Assembly (NCBI RefSeq): GCF_018446385.1
Contig: NC_056000.1
Span: forward strand, 49,260,722 to 49,324,721
DNA: 64,000 bases
DNA from: Zingiber officinale
Lineage: Eukaryota; Streptophyta; Magnoliopsida; Zingiberales; Zingiberaceae
Direction of reading: 5' to 3'
Below, in pieces: positions 21,015 through 32,921 of this stretch (positions are counted from its first letter, which is position 1; every line of letters starts with the position of its first letter). The notes beneath the pieces were generated by a model. The model saw only the letters and a program-made list of their open reading frames with translations, was not told where the DNA came from and searched no databases. Both the position numbers and the translations under genes were made by a program.

Positions 21015-23252
21015 ATGGCTAGTTCTTCTCATCTTGAAGACCAGTCCCTCGGCCCATGGTACACTATCATGCAGTCACGATTCGACCAGCGTGACTTTGA
21101 TATTCTAACCGATAATTTTGAAATCCCCGATGATTTTGAACTTCTTTTAGCCGGTCCTTCCGCTCGGCCACACAGGCCGCCACGCGGAGCTTTCTGTGTC
21201 TTCCGTGACCAATTTACTGCCGGTCTGCGTTTCCCTATACATCCCTTCATTATAGATGTTTGTAACTTTTTTGGTGTTCCGCTCGGCAGTCTAGTACCCA
21301 ACACCTTTCGCCTTCTTTGTGGTGTTGTCATTTTGTTCAAAATCCACAACATCCCCCTCCGACCGGAGGTCTTTTATTATTTCTATTATCCCAAGCAGTC
21401 CGAGCCGGGCACCTTCATGTTCCAAGCTCGGCCCGACCTAGTCTTCTTTAATAAACTGCCTTCTTCCAATAAACATTGGAAGGAGTATTTTTTCTATATT
21501 CGTATGCCCGATCAGGCCAATTTCCGGACCAAGTGGCAGGTCGACCTACCCCCCACTCCTGAGCTGAAGAAGTTCAAGACCCGACCGGACTACCTCCATG
21601 CTGCAACTATGCTAGCCGGTCTGCGACTTGACATCAATAAGCTTCTTCACGAAGGAGTGATGTACATCTTCGGCCTGAGTCCCATACGGACTCCCCTTCC
21701 GAGTAGCTTCGGTAAAAATTTAACTTGGGCATATGCTTTGATTGCTAACTGATTTCTCTTCTTTCCCTTGTAGCGGACATCGTCATGGAGTCGGTAATGG
21801 CCGACATTTTGAAGAAAAAGGCGGCAGCGCTCGAAGCCGCGACAGCAAAGGAGATGGAGGCGCTCGGCATCCAGCCGATCGGCTCGCATGAAGGAGAGAG
21901 CGGGACTCATGAAGAGTCGGCCGCTCCGGCCTCTCAGCAGAATGTGGCAAGCGGAGCCACTCCAGCGGAGGACCAACTGTCCAAGAAGAAGGTTCCGCTC
22001 GGGAAGAGAGACAACCCGGCTCGAAGAGGCGCCGAGTGGAGACTCCACTCCGATCGGCTACGTCTACCGTTCAACCGTCCGCCCGAGCTACTACACGTGC
22101 TCGCGGCAAGGCTCCAGAGGTCGAAGCTATTTCGTCTGACCGGACGCCCTCTGAATGGGACGAGCCGATAGCCCCTATTGAGGCTATTCCGGTCAACACC
22201 CTTTCGCCCGCTCGTCAACCAGTCTAACGTTCAACCATCCGATCTCAGTTTTCGGCGCCGACCTCTGATCCCCTTCCGACCGCCGGTCGGATGACCCCCG
22301 GTCATGGCCACACTGTACGAGTCACTCTTCATCTCCCGACTGAAGAGTTGCTGTCAGAGGCCGACCGCCCAACCGCGCCCGAGCACACCATCACCTTGAA
22401 GGGGCCCCTAGCTGAGATGTGGGCCGACGCTCGGGCGCGCGTCGTACTGATCCCCCTCCGAAATTTGGCCAATAGCCACATGCAGGAGGCCACGGGGGTA
22501 AGTTCGTTTTCTTCGAAGTTTGGTATGCATTATCTCCGCTCGGCCACTAACAACTTCTAATTTTCTCTCGCCAGAGATGGGTGGAGGAGATAGCTGTCTC
22601 CAACCGCCTGGCGATGGTGGACGAGGAATTAAGACAACTGAAGGCGGCTAGCGGTCCGTCCGGCTCTCAAGGCCCTTCGTATGCCGAGCTGCAAAAGGAG
22701 CTGAAGAAAGCTCAAGATTTGTTGGCGGCCGAGCAGAAGAAGACGGTCGATCAGGCCCACGCCTTGGCCGAGTCCGAGCGACAAGTCAAGTCGCTCGACA
22801 CAAAAATAACCCTGGCCACCACTCGAAAAAACACGGCCATCTCCGATCTGGAGAAAAAGAATGTGGAGGCTCGGGGCCTAGAGCAGAAAGTAAAGGAATT
22901 GAGGGACCAGCTCGATGGCGAGAAAGCGGGCCGCTCGGCTGACGCAGTCAAGCATATAGACGAGCTGAAAACTTTGCAGGAGTCCCTCGCCGCGTCTCAA
23001 TTGGCCTTCCAGGAATACCAAGAGGTCGAGCCGAGTCGGGTAGCTGCCTTAAGACAAAGCTACATCCGCTCGCCCGAATTCTCGGAGAAAGTCTGCGAGC
23101 AAATGTACACAGCCTTCGACCTGGCTATGACCGCCACCACTACGTATCTGAAGTCTAAGGGTCTTCTTCCGGACTCCACTACTATTCCGGCCGGCGATCA
23201 AGTGGCACTCCTAAACAACATTCCCAAGGACCTTTACGATTATATTGAGTAG
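21015..23252 (+). CDS. antisense extra ORF of element F (gypsy-type Transposase_28 protein with coiled coil)
   Basis: The frame starts at the ATG at 21015 (MASSSHLEDQSLGPW). The first part (21015 to about 21711) has the globular domain that databases label putative gypsy type transposon (Transposase_28), with IHPFIIDVCNFFGVPLGSL. A likely intron runs from GGTAAAA (21712) to TTGTAG before CGGACATCG (about 21775). The second part (about 21776-22496) is a low-complexity linker with at least one frame change. A second intron (about 22498-22575) ends in CGCCAG. The final exon (22576-23252) is a long coiled coil (residues such as ELQKELKKAQDLLAAEQ) ending in a conserved-looking NNIPKDLYDYIE. In Tat elements such ORFs lie opposite to gag-pol near the 3' LTR. 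Their function is unknown. Confidence 0.7.
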
Positions 23253-23624
23253 ACGTTTTTATATGTAATTAGGCCGCTCGGCTAAAGATGATCAGTTTTT
23301 GTACTTAAGCCGCTCGGCTTAAAGTTTTATTTTTAATGCAATGCTTTCCTTTCGCGTACTTTGCCCCTTTGGCTAGCTAATATATGTGTTGCCGGCCCAT
23401 CTATTATCACACCTCTAGCATCCGGAAGGGATTTTTACGAAGTATTTTGGCGTGACCCTTCCGATCGGCTAAATATGTAATATTCCGCTTTGATAGCAGA
23501 GATCGCTCGCTAGATGCCGATGAAGTACCTTTGGGTTCTGAGCCGAGCGGAACGTAGAGACGGGCGAACGATATTGACGGCGAATTTCTTGGACACTTGT
23601 AGTGCTTTTTATTGGCCTCATCCG
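23253..23624. other. non-coding spacer of element F
   Basis: This is the likely 3' UTR of the antisense ORF, with repeated GCCGCTCGGCT words, running into the tandem repeats. No open frame is supported. Confidence 0.5.
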
Positions 23625-24207
23625 CTCGGAGGGTTTATAAACGTCGGCTCGTCTCTCGATTTTTAACGTCGGAGCTCGACGGTCTTCCGCTCGGAGGGTT
23701 TATAGACACCGGCTCGTTTCTCGATTTTTAACGTCGGAGCTCGACGGTCTTCCACTCGGAGGGTTTATAGACGCCGGCTCGTCTCTCGATATTTAACGTC
23801 GGAGCTCGATGGTCTTCCGCTCGAAGGGTTTATAGACGCCAGCTCGTCTCTCGATTTTTAACGTCGGAGCTCGACGGTCTTCCGCTCGGAGGGTTTATAG
23901 ACGCCGACTCGTCTCTCGATTTTTAACGTCGGAGATCGACGGTCTTCCGCTTGGAGGGTTTATAGACGTCGACTCGTCTCTCGATATTTAACGTCGGAGC
24001 TCGACGGTCTTCCGCTCGGAGGGTTTATAGACGCCGGCTCGTCTCTCAATATTTAACGTCGGAGCTCGACGGTCTTCCGCTCGGAGGGTTTATAGACACT
24101 GGCTCGTCTCTCGATATTTAACGTCGGAGCTCGACGGTCTTCCGCTCGGAGGGTTTATAGACGTCGGCTCGTCTTTCGATTTTTAACGTCGGAGCTCGAC
24201 GGTCTTC
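23625..24207. repeat. 65-bp tandem repeats of element F
   Basis: About nine units of roughly 65 bp start CTCGGAGGGTTTATAGACG and contain AACGTCGGAGCTCGACGG. Unit-to-unit identity is high. The array lies between the integrase and the extra ORF, the same relative position as the array of element A at 46250-47215. Confidence 0.9.
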
Positions 24208-24333
24208 AAGGCTAATTTTAACACTACCGTTCAGCGAAGCTATTAGCCATCCCTTAAATCATTTTTGCTTCCTGCATTACAGGGACATAGGCGACCAAAA
24301 TATACACAAAAACGAGTTACATCAGTGCACCTT

Positions 24334-25862
24334 TCACCCAACTCGATAAGGTTGGAGATGATTCGCGCTCCATGGTCGGTCCAGCTGTCGCCCGTCTTCC
24401 TCCAAATAATAAGCGCCCGAGCGGAGCTTTTCGATGATTTTGAAGGGGCCTGCCCAAGGAGCCTCCAGTTTGCCGACGTCGCCGACCGGCTTTACTTTCT
24501 TCCAGACAAGGTCGCCTACCTGGAATGATTTGGGGATTACGCGTCGATTGTAGTTTTGCTTCATCCGTTGCTGGTACGCCATCAGTCGGACGGACGCCTT
24601 GGCTCGCTCTTCGTCGACCAAATCCAGCTCCATGTTCCTCCGCTCGACGTTGCCATCATCATAATTCTGGATCCGGACGGACTCGACGCCGACTTCGACA
24701 GGAATCACCGCTTCGCCACCGTACACCAGATGGAAAGGCGTGACGCCCGTTCCTTCCTTTGGGGTCGTGCGGATGGCCCATAAGACGCCAGGCACTTCAT
24801 CCACCCAGCTTCCTCCCCAATGGTCGAGCCGAGCGCGCAGAATATGAAGAATTTCCCGATTGGCTACTTTGGCTTGACCATTGCTTTGAGGATACGCCAC
24901 GGACGTGAAGTGTTGCTCGATGACATAGCTTCTGCACCAATCTTCGAGCAACTTTCCTATGAATTGCCGACCGTTGTCTGAAACAAGTCGACGGGGGATG
25001 CCGAACCGGCAGATGATATGTTGCCAGATAAATTTCTTGACCATCTGCTCGGTGATCTTGGCTAGCGGCTCAGCCTCCACCCACTTGGAAAAATAATCAA
25101 CCGCCACCAATAAAAATTTCCACTGTCCGGTCGCCATAGGAAACGGACCCACAATATCCATTCCCCATTGGTCGAACGGACAAGACACAGTAGATGCCTT
25201 CATTTCTTTCGCCGGTCGGTGAGAGAAATTATGATACCTTTGGCAAGAAAGGCACGTCGCGACGGTCTGAGCGGCGTCTGCTTGTAAAGTTGGCCAGAAG
25301 TATCCGGCCAGCAGGATTTTCTTAGCCAGCGATCGTCCGCCCGGATGCCCTCCGCAGGATCCCTGATGCACTTCTTGGAGGATGTACGCCGCGTCTTCCG
25401 AGCTCACGCATTTCAACAGTGGGCGAGAGAAAGCCTTCTTGTATAGTTGGTCTCCAATGAGCGTGAACCGACCGACTCTCCTCCTTAGTAGCTGGGCCTC
25501 ATCCCGATCGGACGGTGTAGCACCCGAGCGGAGAAACTCCATGATGGGTGTCCGCCAGTCGCTGGGGAACGAGAGGCCCTCCATCCGGTCGACGTGTGCC
25601 ACCAAAGATACTTGTTCAACTGGTTGCTGGATGGCGACCGGCGTTATTGCGCTTGCGAGTTTGGCTAACTCATCGGCCGCTTGGTTCTCCGCTCAGGGTA
25701 TCTTCTGGATAATAACCTCTCTGAAGTCGGCCTTGAGTTTTTCGAAGGCTTGAGCGTAAAGCTTGAGCCGAGTGTTGTTGATTTCAAAATAGCCTGAGAG
25801 TTGTTGAGCGGCCAATTGGGAGTCTGAATGTAGCGTCACCCGGCCGGCCCCTACATGCCGGG
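24334..25862 (-). pseudogene. integrase of element F, plus 3' end of RNase H
   Basis: From 25862 down, the end of the second RNase H domain (VTLHSDSQLAAQQL) continues the frame broken by element H. A TGA at about 25697 (apparently from CGA) interrupts it before the integrase, which is open from 25605 to 24334. The zinc-binding part has GGHPGGRS and CLSCQRYH. The core has catalytic Asp in WGMDIVGPF and VSDNGRQF, but the third acid, normally Glu 35 residues on, is Lys (NGQAKVANR). The C-terminal part has FQVGDLVWKKVKPVGD and ends PYRVG. The enzyme is predicted inactive. Confidence 0.88.
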
Positions 25863-27475
25863 TGATGTGCGTAGATTATATACTCTTTTATGCATGTTTT
25901 TACGCACATTTATATACTTTGAGCATGCTTGATCTATGCATTTTTATACTTCCAGCTTTCCTTTTAGCATATTTACTCTTTTGGTTCGGAGATCTGCTTT
26001 TTGTGCATTTTCTGTACACAGGAGTCGATTTGGTGAAGAATCTACATCTTTGGGCATGCATTGGAGGAAACGAAGGGAGAAAGCACCGGGCCGTGACCCT
26101 ACACTGGTATGGAGCTCGGGCCGTGTGGAGTTTGGCACCAGAAGAGGAAGATGACATGGCGTGTGAACACGGCAGTGTCAAGATTTGAAGCCAACCAGAG
26201 CGAAGCCTTACAGGGCGTGTGGATCTGCAGTAGTGTGAGATTCGAGACCAAGCGGGTTGCGGTAGTGTGCACTGCAGTAGCATTTCCAGAGACTAAGCGG
26301 TGTGGTGTGCACCACACTGCAGTAGCATTTCTAGAGAGCGAAGGGTTATGGCGGTGTGGAGTCACTACTGCAGTAGTGCAGAGAGGAATCTGGACATGGC
26401 CGTGTCACGGGCCGTGTGGCGATTCCCTCCTCTATTTAAACCCTTCTTCATGAATTGAAGGGATCTCTCCCCTTTGGGAGAAAGCAAGATTTGGTGGTTT
26501 CCTCCCATTCTTGGGAGGATTGCTGATTCTAAGGAGATCTCGACGATTTCGACTCGGGAGGATTGGATCCGAAGACAAGGCTTCTTCGTAGATAAGTTTT
26601 CTCTTTCCCCTCTTCTTGTTTTCTTGGATTGGGGATTCAAGGAATGCTTGTAATCTCTATTTCTTCGGGTTTTCTTCCTCGATTCATGGAGTAGATCTTG
26701 TATTCTAGGATTAAGGGAGTATTTGTATGATGGATTGATGTAATCTCTAATGGATTTGCCATTTTCTTGTTTCAATGACATTGACTTGCTTGTATCAATT
26801 AGATCTTGAATGATTAATGGTGATTTGTGCTTAATTCTCATTCTTGATTGATTGTTTGGATTTCTTGTGGACTTTGTAAAGATAAACTCTCACTCGATCA
26901 TCCGAGGGATCCACGTGACAGGTGCAAGCCCGTGTAAGGACGTTTGAGAGATAATCTTGAAGAGGAAATAGGTATATTCAAGAGAGTAGGATGGATTTTA
27001 TGACTAGCTGCTTGTATCTTGATAGATTAATGAGTCGTGGGCTTCTACGTTGATATCCGAGGAAGGCATAGTAATAGGTGCACTTCTGTGTAAGGACAAC
27101 ATAGGTAAATGTCTAATTAATCCTATTTAGATACATTTCTCAGTCCTTAGCCGGTTGTTTATTGCAAGAGGGAACCGGCAACTTTCTACATGTTTGGCAA
27201 TTGAGGGATAAGAATTGGTGAACCATTTACATTCAAGAAATCTTACAAAGAAACCGAAATTCCTAGAATCTCCCTTTATCATAACCCAAAACACTAGACT
27301 CTTGTTTGTTGATCTTTAAGACTAGATTTGTTTACCTTTACTTTGCTTTTGAAATGATTGGATAGTTGTTTAGCTAATTCACATTGAGGCATTTCTAGTG
27401 CTTATTCTAGTCCCTGTGGATACGATAATCTTTTATATTACTTGCGACATTTCCGTACACTTGCGGAGCGTAACA
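25863..27475 (+). repeat. 5' LTR of element H
   Basis: 1613 bp. A TATA-like TATTTAAA lies at 26433-26440 (26.43 kb) and at 31870-31877 in the other copy. From about 26440 to the end the two LTRs differ at about seven positions per kb. The first 570 bp differ by many small indels. Confidence 0.92.
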
Positions 27476-27477
27476 AG

Positions 27478-27495
27478 TTTTTGGCGCCGTGCGCT
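27478..27495 (+). other. primer binding site of element H (tRNA-Asp-like)
   Basis: TTTTTGGCGCCGTGCGC follows the LTR end. TGGCGCCGT matches the start of the tRNA-Asp site used by Athila elements. The following bases are degraded. Confidence 0.65.
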
Positions 27496-27940
27496 ATAAC
27501 ATTAGGAATTATCAATTGAGTTAGACTAAACATAACTTTTCCTTTTTTTCTTTTGATTTGCATAGTTATAACTAATTGTTAGAATTCTGTTTTCGTAAGT
27601 TTTTCTTTTCTTGAATAACATTCTTGACAATTCTTTTTGTTGCAATTCTAATTCTAATTCTAACTTTGCATTCTTGATTTCTAGCACTCTAATCTAACTT
27701 TTCTCTATTTTCTCTTTTGATCTAGTTTCTTTCTTCTTTTCTTTTGTAAACATATCTTGCAATCTTTAGCATATGAATTATTCTAGACATTTTTTTTTTC
27801 CTTTTATCTTTTCTTTCTTGTTTTCATTATGCACTTTCTTTCTTGCAATTTAAATTCTGCATTCGCTTTCTTGCTTTTCATATTGCATTTTATTTCTTGT
27901 TTTTGATTCTTGATAATTTTCTTTTTCTTCTTGAACATCC

Positions 27941-29842
27941 ATGAGCACTAACATGTCAAGCAGGACCATGAGAAATTTTTCTACACCCTTTTCTGCAAGA
28001 TTTTTATCTCCCATTGTGCAACCTCAAATTGAAGTAGAAAGTTTCCAACTAGACCCAGAGATAATTTTCATGGTACAAGGTCACAAATTTGGAGGAGAAG
28101 TATCAGAAAGTCCTTATCTGCATCTTGAAACATTTTTAGAGATTTGTGATTTGGTGAAATGTGAAGGAGTATCAGCAAATGCAGTTCGATTGATGATATT
28201 TCCTTTCAGTATCAAGGATAAAGCAAGGACTTGGCTATATTCTCTCTGTCCTCAAAGCATCACAAGTTGGGAACAATTGGAGAAGCAATTTCTGAATCAT
28301 TTTTTCCCTCCAAGTAGAACGGTGTATATGAGGAATTGCATAACAAATTTTTCTCAGGCATATGGAGAATCATTATTTGAAGCATGGGATAGATTCAAGA
28401 GTCTTCAAAGACAGTGCCCTCATCATGGTTTTGAAAAATGGTTGATTTTGCACATATTCTATGGGGGAATTTCTTTCTCAGACAAGACTTTATTGGATTC
28501 ATCAGCTGGAGGTTCTTTTATGGACAAAAGTGTAGATGAAGCTTATTCATTAATTGATCAAGTGACATTGAACCTCCATGAATGGTCGAACAAAAGTTGG
28601 ATGGAATTTCCCTCAGATATTCAAAAAGTGCAAACTATAAATGTAAGAGAGCCTTTCAAACAAAATGAAATTCAACCACCTAAAAATGTTGAAATTCACA
28701 AGTCACAGAGTGAGGAGTTCAAACATTTGGGGGCAAAGCTTGATAGTATTGTTTCAAAATGGTTTAAAGAAGATCCCCTTCCTACACAGTCAAGATCCAA
28801 TGAAAAGTGTGATGATGTGGGGTTGAGAAGTGGCAAAAATCATGAAGAACTTCTGAAGAATGACATGTTTAGAATTGAGGAGAAGAATAATAGAAGATCA
28901 CAAGAACTCAATTCCATTTATCTAGGAAGTTCCCAAAGGCCAGAAGTACCTTTCCCTCAACGATTAATCACACCAGCATTAGATAAGCAAGTTGGACCTC
29001 CTCCAAAAGCTCAAAAGGAATTTGGGAAAAAGGGAGTTCAGTCTTTCCCAGGACCTTCACTAAGGGTTCCTTTTCCACAAAGGTTAGTGGGGGTCAATGA
29101 AAATAAAGACTTCGGCAAATCCTGTGACACTAATACGGTTGAGTGTAGATTTTTGAATATATATGAAGATGAAGATTTTTCAGATGAGGATTTTATTGAT
29201 AATGTAGTGGTAAATAAGTTTTCAGATCTATCTCAAAATTTTATAAGGTGTTATAGTGACATCGAATTTTCAGATGATGAATGTGATGTGGTAGATCAAC
29301 TTAAAACTGCAAGTGAAGTTATTGATCCTCTTGTTATTGATTCTCCTATTGAGGACATAGATGTTGGTTTATTTTTTGATGTATGTGTTGATGATGATGA
29401 TATGGAAGAATGTGTAGGGAGCTGTGTTGTGGAAGCAGCATCTCAAGGATCACCACCTTTATCAAGACAACCCTTAGAGGTTTTAAGAATTGATCATGTT
29501 GTGGAACAATGTGTAGGGACTTATACAGAGCTAGTAGAGTCTCGAGAATCACCATCATTGATATCATCAACACCTAAGCTAGAGCCAGAACCATCATTTG
29601 ATTCAGAGGAAGTCACATCTACATGTTTAGAAATTTCAGGTATTTCTCAACAAAGTAAGGTTAGTATTTCTTGTGATCTTTTGGAAAACTTTATGGAGGT
29701 ACCTATAATTGACTTTGTTGGATGTGATTCAGTTTTTATTACTTATTCATCTTATCTTGATATGGTTCTAGCTCTATACTATATAACATGCTTGTGGGAG
29801 ATTTGTTTTCTTTTGATGTGCAGATTTCACATGGGCCAATAA
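27941..29842 (+). CDS. Athila-type gag of element H
   Basis: A 633-codon open frame. Residues about 35-230 form an Athila/gypsy gag core (GHKFGGEVSESPYLHLETF, IKDKARTWLYSLCPQSITSWE, GESLFEAWDRFKSLQRQCPHHG). The rest is a variable linker and an acidic tail with repeated DDDD and GSCVVEAAS-like segments. No CCHC knuckle and no protease motif are seen, unlike full Athila ORFs that run into protease and RT. The frame is intact, in keeping with the element's youth. It could assemble particles for packaging with enzymes from relatives, but that is inference. Confidence 0.85.
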   Translation: MSTNMSSRTMRNFSTPFSARFLSPIVQPQIEVESFQLDPEIIFMVQGHKFGGEVSESPYLHLETFLEICDLVKCEGVSANAVRLMIFPFSIKDKARTWLYSLCPQSITSWEQLEKQFLNHFFPPSRTVYMRNCITNFSQAYGESLFEAWDRFKSLQRQCPHHGFEKWLILHIFYGGISFSDKTLLDSSAGGSFMDKSVDEAYSLIDQVTLNLHEWSNKSWMEFPSDIQKVQTINVREPFKQNEIQPPKNVEIHKSQSEEFKHLGAKLDSIVSKWFKEDPLPTQSRSNEKCDDVGLRSGKNHEELLKNDMFRIEEKNNRRSQELNSIYLGSSQRPEVPFPQRLITPALDKQVGPPPKAQKEFGKKGVQSFPGPSLRVPFPQRLVGVNENKDFGKSCDTNTVECRFLNIYEDEDFSDEDFIDNVVVNKFSDLSQNFIRCYSDIEFSDDECDVVDQLKTASEVIDPLVIDSPIEDIDVGLFFDVCVDDDDMEECVGSCVVEAASQGSPPLSRQPLEVLRIDHVVEQCVGTYTELVESRESPSLISSTPKLEPEPSFDSEEVTSTCLEISGISQQSKVSISCDLLENFMEVPIIDFVGCDSVFITYSSYLDMVLALYYITCLWEICFLLMCRFHMGQ

Positions 29843-31301
29843 TTGGAAGCTCAATCTGAACCGTCTTCGACCACCTGAAAAAATTTCCAAGAAGACGAAG
29901 ATGGAGAGAGTTATACTTTACTTTGTAGCTCCTTTGATGAAAGCTCCCTCCATAATAAGAGCCCTTGGTAGGAGGGTTCTAAAATATCTTACCCCTCCAA
30001 GAGCAAGATTTAGATAAATCTAATGAGGTGGTCGAGCTAATGACCTTAAACAAGCGCTTCTTGGGAGGCAACCCAAGTTCATTTTCCTTATTTTCTTTTA
30101 TGTCTTTAGTTCTCTCTTTATAATAAACATGTATCCTCTACTTAATTTTTCTTGTCTATCTTATTGTTGTAGAATTCAAAGTTGTGGAGGAATGTGAGTA
30201 TTGGATGGAGGAGTATCTTTAAAAACATAAACGTCAACCATTTGGAGCTCATCACTTGGTAATTTCTTTTAAAATCTCCTCCACATTGTTTTTAGTTTTC
30301 ATTGGAACAATGAAAAATTTAAGTCTGGGGGGATGCATTATATGCATTTGATTTGCTTTGTTTGTTTTTGTTTTTGCTTATGTCTTGCATTGTGTTTTGA
30401 TTTTTTGTGGCATACATCTTGAGAACATCAAAACTTCACTTATATGCTTTCTTGGATTCAAGTGAAATGTTAGCACGATTATTGGCTTGATTCATGATGT
30501 TCGAATGATGCTAGTAGTAAACTTTGTGTAGTTCTTTTTTCTATCTTGGGAAGCATTAATAAGCTAAGAATCTTATGGTGATGAGTTTTAGTTTTGGTTC
30601 AACCTTAAGGATTTTATCTTCACTACACTTGTGCTTGATGCTTGAATAGTTGATGTCATTGAAATAGTCATGATTCATCTTGTTTGCTTAGTACTTGGTT
30701 TCCATGGTGATCTCTCAACTTTCATTTTGGTTACTGGATGAGGCTCAAATCATTAAAGCTCATTTGGAAAAATCAAAATATCCCAACATGTGTGCTAAAA
30801 GTACATTTGTGAATAAGTTTTGCACAATGCAAACACTTATAAAAAAAAAATAAAAAGGGATATAAAAAAAAGTTGTCATGAGTGGAATCTAGCAAGTCAC
30901 CCCTTTGAGACCGAGTTAGGTTACTGGGGAAATGGCTGCCTAGCTTCCTTGAGATTGAGCACACCTTTGAGACCTTGGGTTAGTTGAGAAATATGAACCA
31001 AGTGAATGGTGAGTAAGTGTCTATCACTGGTTACTTGTCTTTCACTGGAAACATTAGGAATTCAAATTTGATGACGACTTGACTAGGACATGGATTGAAA
31101 CTTGAAGGGTGTTGAGTTACTTTTACATGCACAAGATTCTTATGCTTGAACCATACTTTACTTGTTTCCATGATCAAGCTTGTTAATGAAACTTTTGATA
31201 GAGTTAGGAAAGTGCACTTGGGTTTTATGAATGTGTTGTAGAACATATGAATTTAGATTGACATTTTGCTTGAGGACAAGCAAAGGTTTAAGTCAGGGGT
31301 G
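29843..31301. other. non-coding 3' interior of element H
   Basis: No supported gene. It includes GGGAGGCAACCCAAG (about 30063-30077) and AATTTAAGTCTGGGGGGATG (about 30317-30336), a purine-rich word like the one that abuts the 3' LTR. These are typical of the non-coding tail of Athila-type elements. A long A-rich run lies near 30838. Confidence 0.6.
31274..31301 (+). other. polypurine tract region of element H
   Basis: GAGGACAAGCAAAGG then TTTAAGTCAGGGGTG directly precedes the 3' LTR at 31302. GAGGACAAGCAAAGG is a common pre-LTR word in Athila-type elements. Confidence 0.7.
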
Positions 31302-32921
31302 TGATGTCGTAGATTATATACTCTTTATGCATGTTTTACGCACATTTATATACTTTGAGCATGCTTGATCTATGCATTTTATACTTCCACTTTCCTTTTA
31401 GCATATTTACTCTTTTGGTTGGAGATCCGCTTTTGTGCATTTTCTGTAAGAGTCGATTTGGTGAAGAATCTACATCTTTGGGCATGCATTGGAGGAAGCG
31501 AAGGGAGAAAGCACCGCGACCATACACTGGTATGGAGCTCGGGCCGTGTGGAGTTTGGCACCAACAGAAGAGGAAGATGACATGGCGTGTGAAGCCTTGA
31601 AGCCTACCAGTAATTTGAAGCCAACCAGAGCAGAAGCCTTACAAGGCCGTGTGGATCTACAGTAGTGTGAGATTTCGAGACCAAGCGGTGCAGTGTGCAC
31701 TACAGTAGTGTAGCATTCGAGACTAAGCGGTGTGGCGTGTGCACCACACTGCAGTAGTGTTTCGAGAGCGAAGGGTTACGGCGTGTGGAGTCACACTACT
31801 GCATTGGCGAGAGGGGCTGGACATGGCGTGTGAATCTCACACGGCCGTGTGGCGCCTGATTCCCTCCTCTATTTAAACCCTTCTTCATGAATTGAAAGGG
31901 ATCTCTCCCTTTGGGAGAAAGCAAGATTTGGTGGTTTCCTCCCATTCTTGGGAGGATTTCTGGGCGATTCTAAGGGAGATCTCGACGATTTCGACTCTGG
32001 AGCGAGGATTGGATCCGAAGACAAGGCTTCTTCGTAGATAAGTTTTCTCTTTCCCCTCTTCTTGTTTTCTTGGATTGGGGATTCAAGGAATGCTTGTAAT
32101 CTCTATTTCTTCGGGTTTTCTTCCTCGATTCATGGAGTAGATCTTGTATTCTAGGATTAAGGGAGTATTTGTATGATGGATTGATGTAATCTCTAATGGA
32201 TTTGCCATTTTCTTGTTTCAATGACATTGACTTGCTTGTATCAATTAGATCTTGAATGATTAATGGTGATTTGTGCTTAATTCTCATTCTTGATTGATTG
32301 TTTGGATTTCTTGTGGACTTTGTAAAGATAAACTCTCACTCGATCATCCGAGGGATCCACGTGACAGGTGCAAGCCCGTGTAAGGACGTTTGAGAGATAA
32401 TCTTGAAGAGGAAATAGGGATATTCAAGAGAGTAGGATGGATTTTATGACTAGCTGCTTGTATCTTGATAGATTAATGAGTCGTGGGCTTCTACGTTGAT
32501 ATCCGAGGAAGGCATAGTAATAGGTGCACTTCTGTGTAAGGACAACATAGGTACATGTCTAATTAATCCTATTTAGATACATTTCTCAGTCCTTAGCCGG
32601 TTGTCTATTGCAAGAGGGAACCGGCAACTTTCTACATGTTTGGCAATTGAGGGATAAGAATTGGTGAACCATTTACATTCAAGAAGTCTTACAAAGAAAC
32701 CGAAACTCCTAGAATCTCCCTTTATCATAACCCAAAACACTAGACTCTTGTTTGTTGATCTTTAAGACTAGATTTGTTTACCTTTACTTTGCTTTTGAAA
32801 TGATTGGATAGTTGTTTAGCTAATTCGCATTGAGGCATTTCTAGTGCTTATTCCAGTCCCTGTGGATACGATAATCTTTTATATTACTTGCGACATTTCC
32901 GTACACTTGCGGAGCGTAACA
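31302..32921 (+). repeat. 3' LTR of element H
   Basis: 1620 bp, direct repeat of 25863-27475, ending GCGGAGCGTAACA. The distal 1.05 kb is almost identical to the 5' LTR. Confidence 0.92.

Larger units (their letters stand above)
25863..32921 (+). mobile_element. element H: Athila-derived, gag-only LTR retrotransposon (TR-GAG type)
   Basis: 7059 bp, starting TGATGTGCGTAG and ending GGAGCGTAACA, with a perfect duplication CCGGG at 25858-25862 and 32922-32926. LTRs are 25863-27475 and 31302-32921. A primer site resembling tRNA-Asp follows the 5' LTR. One long gag ORF is the only coding sequence, and protease, RT and integrase are absent. It interrupts F's RNase H frame exactly, and the flanks rejoin in frame. 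It is the youngest insertion in the window. Confidence 0.92.

Noticed and set aside
25900..26453. Multiple overlapping frames on both strands, repeated at 31331-31700
   Set aside because: They lie in the U3 region of the element H LTRs; their recurrence is the LTR repeat, and frames differ by indels between the copies.
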